A DNA stretch of 64,000 bases from Tropicimonas isoalkanivorans (GCF_900112335.1 NZ_FOLG01000010.1:62001-126000); one strand, 5' to 3'. Positions 15,423 to 24,769 are shown, numbered from the stretch's first letter. Notes: generated by a model from the letters alone, not told the origin. Numbers and translations are program-made.

Positions 15423-15842
15423 GGTCCGATCTCCCAATTCGTTCCCGGCAACAGGGATACGCCCGCTCAAAACCATGGGGAACTTCGCTCAAGGTCGCAC
15501 CGGAAGACGTTACTTAAATATGCTGCAAAATTACCATGAGATTTTAGGTTTTCCTACAGTACGCCAGGGATCTGGTGCGGTTCTTTCGCGCTCCCAATTG
15601 CACTGCCATTCTCGACCCTTTTCAAAAAGACCCCGCTGAAAGCGGTCGTCCTTTCCTATCCATGGAAAGGCGGGAAATGTCAGGTCGCGGGGCGAGCACC
15701 TTTGCTGCTCAAAGCGGGGAAGATCGCCGTCTCTGAACCTCCGCCATGGAGGCAGGCGTGTTCTCAAATGCGGCGGAAATCCGAAGCGCGCTTTGTGGCG
15801 GTCGAGAGACCGGGGCGGCGCCAGCCCACGGGGCGCTTACTC
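15423..15842. other. Intergenic region between the RTX gene and the RpiR regulator
   Basis: 420 bp. No protein-like frame found on either strand; the short ORFs lack family features. It must contain the RTX promoter (minus strand). A small CCGCT/AGCGG hairpin lies near 15633-15646. Confidence 0.4.
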
Positions 15843-16709
15843 TCAGAACAGGCGCATTCGGTTTGTAAGCCGCCTCCAGTCCCGCATCCGCTGGTTGACG
15901 TCGTGCTTGGTTCCAACGGTTGCGGAATGGACGAGCAGGCTCGTGGCAGCATTGAGACCAAGGATGGACTCCAGAAATAGCCCGGTCTTCGACGGGGTAT
16001 TGATGACAGCGTCCGTCACGTCATGGGCCCAGTGGCAATATTCATCCGTCACGACGATGACGGACCGGCCCTGCTCCCGCGCCAGTCGCGCCAATGCTTC
16101 GGATTCTGCGGCGTACGGGATTATGTCGATGATGAGCACGCAGCTATCGCCCTCGGTATGCGGGTCGAGCCATTCCGAGAGCATGCTGTCGTGGCCTGAC
16201 AGGAACCTCACGCGCGGCCTGGCAAGCGCGAGCCTGCGGGTTGTGTCTTCTGCAAGCCCGCGGACGGTCTGGAAGCCCGTGACGTAGATCTCGCTGGCCT
16301 CGCGCAGGTACCGCTCCGCCGCCTGAAAGGCGGGCGTGTTCATCTTGCCATAGACCGTCCGGACAGCACGCAGTTCGGCATTCATCTGCTCTTGCCAGTC
16401 CGCGGGGAGTTCCGCCTCCGCGTCGGCGAAGGCTTGCCCGACAACCGAATAGCGATGGCGCAGCATCGCCTTGAACTCCTTCATCCCGGCGCACCCGAAC
16501 CGACGCAGCATCCGCCCGACCGTGATCTCCGCGACTCCCGCCTTCTGCGCGATGGATTTGCCCGTCTCGAAGGAGATCGCGTCCAGATTCAGTAAAAAGT
16601 ACTGTGCAACTTTCGCCTCCTGTTTGGGCAAACCCGGCAGCCCTTTTTTCATTTTGCCCACGAACTCATCGAGCGGAGCCTTGGCATAGGAGGCAAAACC
16701 CTGAGACAT
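15843..16709 (-). CDS. MurR/RpiR-family transcriptional regulator
   Basis: 288 aa. The N-terminal HTH_6 domain (residues ~12-90) shows the family pattern: LPKQEAKVAQYFLLNLDAIS, then SIAQKAGVAEITVGRMLRRFGCAGMKEFKAML. The C-terminal SIS domain (~125-265) has YVTGFQTVRGLAEDTTRRLA and VLIIDIIPYAAESEALARLAREQ, a fold that normally binds a phosphosugar or related ligand. AGGAA precedes ATG at 16709. It is divergent from the polyamine-type ABC operon, separated by 112 bp with repeated ATGACAG motifs, so it very likely controls that operon. RpiR proteins beside amino-compound importers are common in Roseobacters; the effector is unknown. Confidence 0.9.
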   Translation of the reverse strand: MSQGFASYAKAPLDEFVGKMKKGLPGLPKQEAKVAQYFLLNLDAISFETGKSIAQKAGVAEITVGRMLRRFGCAGMKEFKAMLRHRYSVVGQAFADAEAELPADWQEQMNAELRAVRTVYGKMNTPAFQAAERYLREASEIYVTGFQTVRGLAEDTTRRLALARPRVRFLSGHDSMLSEWLDPHTEGDSCVLIIDIIPYAAESEALARLAREQGRSVIVVTDEYCHWAHDVTDAVINTPSKTGLFLESILGLNAATSLLVHSATVGTKHDVNQRMRDWRRLTNRMRLF

Positions 16710-16722
16710 GCGGGATTCCTAC

Positions 16723-16756
16723 ATGACAGAAAAATAACATTTGACCGAAATGACAG
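16723..16756. promoter_or_regulatory. Repeated ATGACAG motifs in the RpiR/ABC divergent promoter
   Basis: ATGACAG occurs twice (16723-16729 and 16750-16756), 27 bp apart, flanking a TTGACC box (16741-16746). Spacing near 2.5 helical turns and the position between the divergent genes suggest operator repeats for the RpiR regulator. Not proven. Confidence 0.35.
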
Positions 16757-16821
16757 TATCAGAACATCAATTCGACTCAAGGAAAAACCACTCGACAAGC
16801 TGACCGGGAGATCACCATCCA

Positions 16822-17859
16822 ATGAATCCGAACCGTCTTTCCTTGGCCACGGCCCTCGTTCTGACCACCTCTCTTGCCCCGCTGGCAGGAGCGGCACAGG
16901 AGCAACTTTCGCTCTACAATTGGGGGGATTACATCAATCCGGCGGTGTTGGAGAAATTCACCGAGGAGACCGGTATCGAGGTTACTCTCGACAGCTACGG
17001 CTCCAACGAGGAGATGCTGGCGAAGATTCAGGCCGGCGCCACCGGCTACGACATCGTCTTCCCATCCGTGCACATGCACGACATCATGTTTCAACTCGGC
17101 CTCTTGGCGAAGACAGACATCGGCAGCGCTCCGGGCTTCGAGAACATCGATCCGCAGTTCGTCCGCGCCGCGACCGACCCGAATGCCGAATACTGCCTGC
17201 CCTACGCCTGGGGCAATGTGGGCATCGTCTACAACAAGGACCTGGCCGGCGACATAAAGGGCTGGGAAGACTTCTTTGCCCTTGGAAAGGAGGGCAAGAA
17301 AATCACCCTCCTCGACGATCTGCGCGAGACGATCGGGATTGGCCTGATCATGACCGGGAAGTCCGTCAATTCGACCGATCCGGCGGAGGTCGAGGCCGCA
17401 GCGGACTACGTCATCTCCCACCTCGATGGCGTCACAGCGTTCACCTACGACTCCGTGCCGCAAGTGATCTCGGGCGACGTGGCCGCCGCCCATTGGTACG
17501 TGGGAGCAAACCTCAACGTGTCCGAAAACCCTGACACGATCGGCTACATCATCCCCGAAGAAGGCGCGACAATGTACCAGGAGGACATCTGCGTCCTTGC
17601 CTCCGCGCCCCACAAGGAAAACGCCGTGAAGTTCATGGAGTTCTACCTGCGGCCCGAGATCGCGGCGCTCAACGTGGAGCAGCAGATGAACGGGACGCCC
17701 AATGTGGCGGCGCAGGAAATGATCCCCGACGAGATCGCCTCCAACGAAACCATCTACCCGGCCCAGGACGTCATGGACAAATTGCAGATCTTCGAGGATC
17801 TGGGCCGCGACCTGCAGCTCTACAATTCCGAATGGACGCGGATCAAAACCGCGCAGTGA
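16822..17859 (+). CDS. Polyamine-type ABC transporter substrate-binding protein (PotD/PotF-like)
   Basis: 345 aa. Signal peptide MNPNRLSLATALVLTTSLAP...AGAAQ (cleavage near 25). The mature start, LSLYNWGDYINPAVLEKFTE, is the hallmark of PotD/PotF binding proteins. YNWGDYI is followed by GATGYDIVFPSVHMHDIM near 75, YAWGNVGIVYNKDLAG near 135 and the late AAHWYVGANL segment near 220. These proteins bind putrescine, spermidine or related diamines through acidic and aromatic residues. Downstream in order come the ATPase, two permeases and a P1-family peptidase, forming one operon. The ligand might be a polyamine conjugate or small amine rather than a free polyamine. Confidence 0.92.
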   Translation: MNPNRLSLATALVLTTSLAPLAGAAQEQLSLYNWGDYINPAVLEKFTEETGIEVTLDSYGSNEEMLAKIQAGATGYDIVFPSVHMHDIMFQLGLLAKTDIGSAPGFENIDPQFVRAATDPNAEYCLPYAWGNVGIVYNKDLAGDIKGWEDFFALGKEGKKITLLDDLRETIGIGLIMTGKSVNSTDPAEVEAAADYVISHLDGVTAFTYDSVPQVISGDVAAAHWYVGANLNVSENPDTIGYIIPEEGATMYQEDICVLASAPHKENAVKFMEFYLRPEIAALNVEQQMNGTPNVAAQEMIPDEIASNETIYPAQDVMDKLQIFEDLGRDLQLYNSEWTRIKTAQ

Positions 17860-17866
17860 TCGATCT

Positions 17867-17886
17867 GGCGGGACCGCGGTCCCGCC
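17867..17886 (+). terminator. Hairpin after the binding-protein gene
   Basis: A perfect palindrome, each half GGCGGGACCG or its complement, 8 nt after the stop codon and 43 nt before the ATPase start. It would fold with an 8-bp stem and 4-nt loop. It probably stabilises or attenuates, raising binding-protein expression relative to the rest of the operon. Confidence 0.55.
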
Positions 17887-17928
17887 CAGGTCCGGGCGGT
17901 CCGCCGCCCGGTTCCAGGACCGGATGCC

Positions 17929-18990
17929 ATGCCCTCACACCTTGAAATCATCAACGCCCGCAAGGCCTTTCGCACGCCCGAAGGCGGTCGCCTGATTGCG
18001 CTCGACGGCATTTCGCTGAGGCTCGCAACGGCGGAATTTGTCACGCTTCTGGGCCCGTCCGGCTGCGGGAAAACAACCCTGCTGCGCACCATCAGCGGCT
18101 TCGAGACGCTTGATGACGGGGATGTCGTGATCGACGGCATTGCCATGACCCAGACGCCCGCGCATCGCCGGCCCGTGAACACGGTGTTCCAGCGCTATGC
18201 GCTATTCGACCATATGAATGTGGCGCGGAATGTTGGCTACGCGCTTGAGATTGCCGGCCGGGACAAACGCGAAATTCGCACCCGTGTCGGCGAGATGCTG
18301 GAACTCGTCGGTTTGACTGGGATGGAAAAACGGTCGATCTCGCAACTTTCCGGCGGCCAGCAACAACGCGTGGCGCTTGCGCGGGCGCTGGCGGGCAAGC
18401 CAAAGTTACTGCTCCTGGACGAACCCCTGTCAGCGCTCGACAAGAACCTGCGGCAGAAGATGCAGCATGAACTGAAGACGATTCAGCGCGAGTTGGGTAT
18501 CGGCTTCGTCTTCGTCACACACGATCAGGAGGAGGCGTTGACGATGTCCGACCGCATCGCCGTCCTCGCACATGGGCAGATTCAGCAGGTCGAACCGCCC
18601 TCTGTGCTGTACCAGCGGCCTGCAAACCTCTTCACTGCGGATTTCCTCGGGGAGAGCAACCTTCTGCGGGCGACCCTTGACGGATCACAGGCGCGGCTCT
18701 CCGACGGCCAGACCTTCGACGCACCGCGTGCCGCCGGGGAGGCGACGTTGCTGTTGCGTCCAGAGTCGCTTGGTTTCGCCGTGCCGGAGGGACCGAAACT
18801 CTCCTTCACCGGCCGGATCCGCGAGACCTATTACTCGGGCAAAGACCACCAGATCGAGCTGGAGACCCTGGCCTTCGGCACCATCCGGGCCGTGATCCGC
18901 GCGAACGGCACTGTGCCCGAGATCGGGCGCGAGGTTACGTTGCACGCGTCAGCGACCGGCCTGCATCTGATCGACGAGGTCGCGCCATGA
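17929..18990 (+). CDS. Polyamine-type ABC transporter ATP-binding protein (PotA-like)
   Basis: 353 aa. A classical ABC ATPase: Walker A GPSGCGKTTLLRTI (~43-56), Q-loop FQRYALFDHM, signature LSGGQQQRVALARAL (~140), Walker B LLLLDEPLSALD (~160) and the switch His in FVTHDQEEALTMSD. The C-terminal TOBE domain (~270-350) is typical of the PotA/MalK group. It energises import by the two downstream permeases and overlaps the first permease gene by 4 nt (ATGA), so expression is coupled. Confidence 0.95.
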   Translation: MPSHLEIINARKAFRTPEGGRLIALDGISLRLATAEFVTLLGPSGCGKTTLLRTISGFETLDDGDVVIDGIAMTQTPAHRRPVNTVFQRYALFDHMNVARNVGYALEIAGRDKREIRTRVGEMLELVGLTGMEKRSISQLSGGQQQRVALARALAGKPKLLLLDEPLSALDKNLRQKMQHELKTIQRELGIGFVFVTHDQEEALTMSDRIAVLAHGQIQQVEPPSVLYQRPANLFTADFLGESNLLRATLDGSQARLSDGQTFDAPRAAGEATLLLRPESLGFAVPEGPKLSFTGRIRETYYSGKDHQIELETLAFGTIRAVIRANGTVPEIGREVTLHASATGLHLIDEVAP

Positions 18991-19871
18991 GCCTCACCAG
19001 GCGAAAGCTTCTGCATCTTCTCGGGCTGCTCGGCGCACCGACGGTGTTTCTGCTGATCTTCTTCTTTGGCCCACTGGTCATAATGCTGGTCTACAGCTTC
19101 CTGACCCCCGGCATCTATGGCGGCGTTGACTGGATCTTCTCACACCTCAACTACGGCCGCATCCTGGGCTGGGCCGATACACGGTACGAGAAGTTCGATC
19201 CGGTCTACCTGGCGATTTTCCTTCGCTCGCTCCGCCTGGCAACGCTGACTGTCGCAACGAGCCTGATCGTCAGCTACCCCGCTGCTTTCTGGATCAGCCG
19301 GATGCGCCCGGGACGACGCGATTTCGCTATTTTTCTCGTGACACTTCCGTTCTTCGTCAGCTTGATCGTGCGCCTGTTCGCCTGGGTGCTGATCCTGCGG
19401 CCCACTGGCTTCCTGAACCAGGGCCTGATGGGCATCGGCCTGACCTCCGAACCAATCGAGTTTCTCTACACCGATTTCGCCGTGGTTCTCGGGATGACCT
19501 ACGTCTTCATCCCCTTCATGTTCCTGCCGCTCTACAGTTCGATCGAGAAACTGGACATGGCACAGCTTGAAGCTTCGTCCGATCTCGGTGCGACGCGGCT
19601 CCAGACCTTCCGAAAAGTGGTGCTGCCCGCGACCATGCCAGGCATCATTGGTGGCTCGATCATCACCTTCATCCCGGCGCTCGGGAACTTCATCGTCCCT
19701 TCCGTTCTCGGGGGCGCAAAGGTTCTGATGATCGGCAACCTGATCGAGCAGCAATTCCTTTCCGCCCGCAACTGGCCCTTCGGCTCAGCGCTGGCGATGA
19801 TGGTCATGACTGCCGTGCTGGTGCTTCTGATCGTACAACTCCGCCTCACCCGCAGAGGGGAGCACGCCTGA
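18987..19871 (+). CDS. Polyamine-type ABC transporter permease (PotB-like)
   Basis: 294 aa, about six membrane helices, beginning with LGLLGAPTVFLLIFFFGPLV. The EAA coupling loop is present near 195-215 (MAQLEASSDLGATRLQTFRK, then VVLPATMPGIIGG), which docks on the ATPase. Overlaps the ATPase gene by 4 nt and the next permease gene by 1 nt. Confidence 0.94.
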   Translation: MSLTRRKLLHLLGLLGAPTVFLLIFFFGPLVIMLVYSFLTPGIYGGVDWIFSHLNYGRILGWADTRYEKFDPVYLAIFLRSLRLATLTVATSLIVSYPAAFWISRMRPGRRDFAIFLVTLPFFVSLIVRLFAWVLILRPTGFLNQGLMGIGLTSEPIEFLYTDFAVVLGMTYVFIPFMFLPLYSSIEKLDMAQLEASSDLGATRLQTFRKVVLPATMPGIIGGSIITFIPALGNFIVPSVLGGAKVLMIGNLIEQQFLSARNWPFGSALAMMVMTAVLVLLIVQLRLTRRGEHA

Positions 19872-20686
19872 TGCTGCGCCGCCTTCTCACCGTCTACGGC
19901 CTGATGTTCTTTGTGTTCGTCTACGCGCCGATCTTCCTGATGGTGGTCTACTCGTTCAACGCAAATACCCTGAACATGATGATCTGGAGCGGGTTCACCC
20001 TCGATTGGTACCGACAGATCTTCGGCTTCGAGACTTCGATCACCGACAGCACGACCTACGTCGACAGTTCGGCCCAGCTCTATGCCGCGATCCGCACCAG
20101 CCTGACGGTTGCGTTCTCGACGTCGATCCTGTCGACCGTCTTCGGGACCGCGCTGGCGCTGGCCGTCGCGCGATACAGGTTCCGGCTCGCCGGAATCTAC
20201 CGGACATTGCTGATGGTGCCGATGATCATGCCGGACATCGTTCTGGGCATCGCTCTGCTTATCTTCTTCATTTCCATCGGCATGAATCTGTCGATCATGA
20301 CGATCATCATCGGTCAGTCGACCTTCCTGATTTCCTACGTGTTCGTCACCGTCTCCGCGCGGCTTGCGGAATTCGACACCAGCGTCGAGGAAGCCTCGGC
20401 AGACCTTGGCGCCACGCCGGCGCAGACGTTCAGGAAGGTAACGCTCCCGGGCATCGCGCCGGGGATCCTGGGCGGGTGGCTGCTGGCTTTCATCATCTCG
20501 ATGGACGACCTGGTCATCACCTACTTCATTGCCGGAACTGGGAACACGACGTTGCCCATCCACATCTGGGGCATGCTCCGCCGCGGCATCAAACCCGAGA
20601 TCAACGCCATTGCCACGCTCATGCTGCTCTTCACCTTGGTGATCGCGGGTGTGGGCCTCTACCTCAGATCCAGACGACAGAAATAA
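19871..20686 (+). CDS. Polyamine-type ABC transporter permease (PotC-like)
   Basis: 271 aa, six predicted membrane helices starting at LLTVYGLMFFVFVYAPIFLM. EAA loop near 180-200: VEEASADLGATPAQTFRKVT, then LPGIAPGILGG. It completes the importer as PotB's partner. The P1-peptidase gene follows 4 nt later, so the five genes form a single transcription unit. Confidence 0.94.
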   Translation: MLRRLLTVYGLMFFVFVYAPIFLMVVYSFNANTLNMMIWSGFTLDWYRQIFGFETSITDSTTYVDSSAQLYAAIRTSLTVAFSTSILSTVFGTALALAVARYRFRLAGIYRTLLMVPMIMPDIVLGIALLIFFISIGMNLSIMTIIIGQSTFLISYVFVTVSARLAEFDTSVEEASADLGATPAQTFRKVTLPGIAPGILGGWLLAFIISMDDLVITYFIAGTGNTTLPIHIWGMLRRGIKPEINAIATLMLLFTLVIAGVGLYLRSRRQK

Positions 20687-20690
20687 TACA

Positions 20691-21797
20691 ATGACCCAAC
20701 AGACGAAACCGCGCGCCAGGGACCTCGGCGTGCCACTGCCCGGCACGCCCGGCACGCTGAATGCCATTACCGACGTTCCCGGAGTCGAGGTCGGAGCAAT
20801 GGAGCTTCTGTCGTCGCGCGAGCCGAAGCTTGCGACACGCGGCATTCAGGTGCAGACCGGCGTGACAGCGATCCTGCCGCGCGGGCACGATCCGGAGCCG
20901 AAACCCGTCTGGGCCGGCCAATTCAGCCTGAACGGCAATGGCGAAATGACCGGGGCGCATTGGGTCCGGGACGGCGGCTGGTTGATTGGGCCAATCCTGA
21001 TCTCGAACTCCCACGCAATCGGCCCCTGTCACACGGCTGCCGTGCGTTGGATGATCGAGACGTATGGCACGACCTGGGAGCGGAACCACCTATGGGCCAT
21101 GCCGGTGGTGGCCGAAACCTATGACGGGGTACTGAACGATATCAACGGGCTGCACGTGACCGAAGCCCATGCGCGCACCGCGATCGATGTCGCCCGTTCC
21201 GGGCCGGTGCGCGAGGGCAATTCCGGCGGTGGAGCCGGCATGATCTGCTACGAGTTCAAGGGCGGGACCGGCACCGCGTCCCGCCAGGTGGACGTGGAGG
21301 GGAAAGCGTTCACGCTCGGTGCGCTGGTTCAGGCGAACCACGGGCTGCGGCCCTGGTTGACGGTGGCGGGGCGGCGGGTCGGCGAGGTGATGACGGAACA
21401 CCGCATCGCCGACATGGTGACGGAACGCGGCTCGATCATCGTGATCCTCGCCACGGACCTTCCGCTCATTCCTGGCCAGTTGGAGCGCCTGGCGCGCCGC
21501 GCTGCCATCGGGATCGGCCGGGCGGGAACGCCGGGCGGCAACAATTCCGGCGACATCTTCCTCGCCTTTTCCACCGCGAACGAGATGCCTCTGCCGCAGC
21601 TCTCCGGTCCCTGGCGGCAGATGACCTGCCTCAACGACGAACACCTGGACTCATTCTACCTGGCTGCGGTCGAAGCGGTGGACGAGGCCGTGCTGAACGC
21701 GCTGTGCGCAGCAGAAGACGTGCCGCTTGCCCGGCCCGCCAACGGCATCTGCCAAGCGATGGACACGGATCGCCTGATGTCGCTCCTGCCGGGGTGA
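20691..21797 (+). CDS. P1-family peptidase (DmpA/BapA-type N-terminal-nucleophile aminopeptidase)
   Basis: 368 aa, close to DmpA in length. DmpA-type proenzymes cleave themselves before an internal Ser to give alpha and beta chains. Here that site is Ser248 in RGSIIVILATDLPLIPGQLE, which would give chains of about 247 and 121 residues. Other family blocks are ITDVPGVEVGAMEL near the N-terminus, GPCHTAAVRWMIETYG, GNSGGGAGMICYEFKGGTGT and GRAGTPGGNNSGD. ATG at 20691 is 4 nt after the permease stop. Characterised relatives release N-terminal D- or beta-amino acids from peptides and amides. Sitting last in an amine importer operon, it probably hydrolyses the imported compound, for example a beta-aminoacyl amide (inference). 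Confidence 0.9.
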   Translation: MTQQTKPRARDLGVPLPGTPGTLNAITDVPGVEVGAMELLSSREPKLATRGIQVQTGVTAILPRGHDPEPKPVWAGQFSLNGNGEMTGAHWVRDGGWLIGPILISNSHAIGPCHTAAVRWMIETYGTTWERNHLWAMPVVAETYDGVLNDINGLHVTEAHARTAIDVARSGPVREGNSGGGAGMICYEFKGGTGTASRQVDVEGKAFTLGALVQANHGLRPWLTVAGRRVGEVMTEHRIADMVTERGSIIVILATDLPLIPGQLERLARRAAIGIGRAGTPGGNNSGDIFLAFSTANEMPLPQLSGPWRQMTCLNDEHLDSFYLAAVEAVDEAVLNALCAAEDVPLARPANGICQAMDTDRLMSLLPG

Positions 21798-21802
21798 GCG
21801 CG

Positions 21803-24175
21803 TCAGGCGCACACGACCGGCCGCCCCGCCGTAAGTTCGTTTACCGACTGGACCAACGCCGCACGGTCGATCCTGAAATGCCGGTAGAGGTCACCAATGG
21901 TGCCGGTCTGGCCGAAATGCTCGACCCCGTGTGAGATCGTGCGGTGTCCCGCAACCGCCCCCAGCCACGCTAACGTCGCCGGGTGTCCGTCAAGGACCGT
22001 CACCAAACTACAGGTGCGCGGCAGCCCTCCCAGGAGACGCTCGACATGGCTCTTCGCCTCGGCGTTGCCCCGCGCCCGCTCCCGCTGGGCGGCGGTCCAG
22101 CCTGCATTGAGGCGGTCGGCCGAGGTCACGGCGAGAACACCGATGTCGCGCCGCCGTTCGGCAATCCGTCCGGCCGCGGCAATGGCCTCGTCAGCGACGG
22201 CGCCTTGATACGCGATCACCACGTCGCAGTTCGGGCCCGGCGGGCGCAACCAGTAGCCTCCGTCAATGGCCCCCTGCCGGAATGCATCGTCGGCCCGTTT
22301 GCCCGGCTGCTCCAGCGGCTTCGTCGTGAGCCGCAGGTACACGGCCCCGCCCGTCTCGTCGCGAAGCCAGGTGCGTTCGTCCGGGTCGCCACCGCCGTCG
22401 CGCTGCATATAATCGAACGCCCATTCCATGATGACGGCGAGTTCATCGCCAAAGGCGGGTTCGAAGCTTGCAAGCCCATCCTGGGCCAAGCCGGTCAGCG
22501 GCGTCCCGATGGACTGATGCGCGCCGCCCTCGGGCGCCAGGGTCACGCCGGAGGGCGTGCCGACAATCATGAACCGCGCCCCCTGGTAGCACGCATAATT
22601 GAGTGCATCGAGACCGCGATGAACGAACGGATCGTAGACCGTGCCAATCGGGATTAACCGCTTTCCAAAGAGGCTGCGCGAGAGCCCTGCCGCGCCGAGC
22701 GTCAGGAAAAGGTTCATCTCGGCGATTCCCAACTCGATATGCTGTCCCTCCGGCGAAAACTCCCACTTGGCGGTCGACGGGATGCGGTGCTCGATGAAGC
22801 CGTCGGCCATGCTCTTGCGCGCGAAGAGCTTGCGCCGGTTGACCCACGGCCCGAGGGAGGTGGTTCCCGTGACGTCCGGCGAGGTCGTCACGATCCGGTC
22901 AGCCAAGTCCGAGTCGCCTTTGGCCAGGGCGTCCAGAATGCGGCCGAAGGCAGTCTGGGTCGACACGTCCCGATCCGGTGCAATCGAAATGCCGGGGGAT
23001 GGTAGCTTTCGGTCCGAGAGGCGCCGTCGCCGATCGGCAAAGAATGGCACGTCCGCAAGAAATTCACGCAGCGCGGCCGGGTCCTCGACGGTCGCAAACG
23101 GCTCCCATTCCTCCCCTTCCGGCACGCCCATATGGCGCTGCCATTCTGCCATCTGGGTCTTGTTCATCAAGCCGCCGTGGTTGTCCTTGTGACCCGCGAT
23201 CGGCGTGCCCCACCCCTTAATCGTGTAGGCAAGAAAACAGGTGGGCCTGTCGTGGTCGACGGCGGCAAAAGCGTTCGCCATCGTTTCCACGCAGTTGCCG
23301 CCGAGGTTTTCCATCAACGCGGAAAGATCCGCATCCGAGCGGCGGGAGATCAGGTCGGCGACCGCACCCTGATCTCCAAGGTCGTCCATCAGCCGTTTGC
23401 GCCAGACTGCGCCGCCCATGAACGTAAGCGCCGCGTAATCCTGGTTGGAACAGCTATCGATCCATGCCCGCAGCTTGTCGCCACCCGGTTCGGCAAAGGC
23501 CGCTCGCTGCAGCGCGCCGTACTTGACGCGCACGATCTCCCACCCAAAAGCCCCGAAGATCTTCTCGATACGGTCGAAAAGCCCCTCGCGCACGATCCCG
23601 TCGAGCGACTGGCGATTGTAATCGATAATCCACCAGCAGTTTCGCAGGTCGTTTTTCCAGCCTTCCTGAAGCGCCTCGTAGACATTGCCCTCGTCAAGCT
23701 CCGCATCCCCGACCAGCGCCACCATCCGCCCCAGCGGCACATCCCGCCCCCAGGGTTTTGCAGTGACATAGTCTTGGACAATCGACGCAAAACTCGTCAT
23801 CGCGACGCCGAGACCAACCGAACCCGTCGAAAAATCGACATCTTCTGTATCCTTGGTCCGTGACGGATAACTTTGAACGCCGCCGAACCCCCGGAAGGCC
23901 TCCATCCGCTCCCGCGTCTGGCGCCCCATGAGGTATTGGATCGCATGGAACACCGGCGATGCATGGGGTTTGACCGCGACACGGTCTTCCGGCCGCAGCG
24001 CCGAGAAATAAAGCGCTGTCATGATGGAAACCATCGACGCCGACGACGCCTGATGGCCCCCGACCTTGATTCCGTCGACCTTCGGACGCAGATGGTTCGC
24101 GGTGTGGATCATCCAGTGCGACAACCAGAGCAGGCGTTGTTCGATGGTCTTGAGATGTGCGCGTTCGTCAGCCAT
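21803..24175 (-). CDS. Homodimeric pyruvate-dehydrogenase-E1-like transketolase (MdeB-like)
   Basis: 790 aa, ThDP-dependent. The N-terminal half shows GGHQASSASMVSIMTALYFS near 45-65, as in AceE-type E1 and transketolases. The ThDP/Mg motif is GDAELDEGNVYEAL...WIIDYNRQSLDG near 175-215 (AceE has a comparable GDGEMDE...N.QRLDGPV). KGWGTPIAGHKDNHGG lies near 335, and EGGAHQSIGTP near 545 in the pyrimidine domain. The start at 24175 is set by GGGAGG upstream; the longer frame is not homologous. It is shorter than AceE (~890 aa), and no E2/E3 genes are adjacent. An Lrp-type regulator is divergent. In Pseudomonas putida the analogous pair is mdeB/mdeR of methionine catabolism, where MdeB handles 2-ketobutyrate. 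No methionine gamma-lyase is in the window, so the 2-oxo-acid substrate is uncertain. Confidence 0.82.
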   Translation of the reverse strand: MADERAHLKTIEQRLLWLSHWMIHTANHLRPKVDGIKVGGHQASSASMVSIMTALYFSALRPEDRVAVKPHASPVFHAIQYLMGRQTRERMEAFRGFGGVQSYPSRTKDTEDVDFSTGSVGLGVAMTSFASIVQDYVTAKPWGRDVPLGRMVALVGDAELDEGNVYEALQEGWKNDLRNCWWIIDYNRQSLDGIVREGLFDRIEKIFGAFGWEIVRVKYGALQRAAFAEPGGDKLRAWIDSCSNQDYAALTFMGGAVWRKRLMDDLGDQGAVADLISRRSDADLSALMENLGGNCVETMANAFAAVDHDRPTCFLAYTIKGWGTPIAGHKDNHGGLMNKTQMAEWQRHMGVPEGEEWEPFATVEDPAALREFLADVPFFADRRRRLSDRKLPSPGISIAPDRDVSTQTAFGRILDALAKGDSDLADRIVTTSPDVTGTTSLGPWVNRRKLFARKSMADGFIEHRIPSTAKWEFSPEGQHIELGIAEMNLFLTLGAAGLSRSLFGKRLIPIGTVYDPFVHRGLDALNYACYQGARFMIVGTPSGVTLAPEGGAHQSIGTPLTGLAQDGLASFEPAFGDELAVIMEWAFDYMQRDGGGDPDERTWLRDETGGAVYLRLTTKPLEQPGKRADDAFRQGAIDGGYWLRPPGPNCDVVIAYQGAVADEAIAAAGRIAERRRDIGVLAVTSADRLNAGWTAAQRERARGNAEAKSHVERLLGGLPRTCSLVTVLDGHPATLAWLGAVAGHRTISHGVEHFGQTGTIGDLYRHFRIDRAALVQSVNELTAGRPVVCA

Positions 24176-24316
24176 TGGAACCTCCCGTTGACGCAAGGAT
24201 ACGTCAGGGATCCAGGCCTGAGGCACCAAATGTCTCGCCAATTCCAACATATCTTGCACAAATCCTTCACGATCCGTCATGATGACGCCTGATTTAAGCG
24301 CGATTGGATCGGAACA

Positions 24317-24769
24317 ATGGACGACATCGACACGAAGATTCTCCGACACCTTCAGGACGATGCGCGGCAGTCGCATCACGATCTCGGCGAACGCGTGGGG
24401 CTCTCCCCATCGCCCTGCGCGCGCCGCATCCGAAAACTTGAGGAAGCCGGTTACATCCTCGGCTACAGCGCCCGGATCGACGAGGCGAAGATGGGATTCG
24501 GCTTCAGCGTCTTTGTCTCTGTCCGCCTCGACAAGCAGATCGACAGCCACCTCGAAGAGTTCGAGCGGAACGTTCGGAATTGCTCCGAGATCGTCGATTG
24601 CTGGCTGATGACCGGCAGCTTCGATTACATGCTGCGTGTCGCAGTCGCGGACCTGACCGAATTCGAGACATTCCTGACCGGCACCCTGACCAAAGTCCCC
24701 GGCGTAGCCTCGATCGAATCCTCGATCCCGATCCGGCGCGTGAAGAACCAGTTCAGTCGGTTGCGGTGA
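24317..24769 (+). CDS. Lrp/AsnC-family transcriptional regulator
   Basis: 150 aa, the usual size. HTH at residues 1-60 (MDDIDTKILRHLQDDARQSH, then LGERVGLSPSPCARRIRKLEEAGYI) and a RAM ligand-binding domain at ~65-145 (VFVSVRLDKQIDSHLEEFER, then MTGSFDYMLRVAVADLTEFE). Such proteins form octamers that sense amino acids. It is divergent from the E1-like transketolase gene, 141 bp apart, and probably activates it in response to an amino acid such as methionine or a branched-chain amino acid, as MdeR does. The specific ligand is an inference. Confidence 0.92.
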   Translation: MDDIDTKILRHLQDDARQSHHDLGERVGLSPSPCARRIRKLEEAGYILGYSARIDEAKMGFGFSVFVSVRLDKQIDSHLEEFERNVRNCSEIVDCWLMTGSFDYMLRVAVADLTEFETFLTGTLTKVPGVASIESSIPIRRVKNQFSRLR

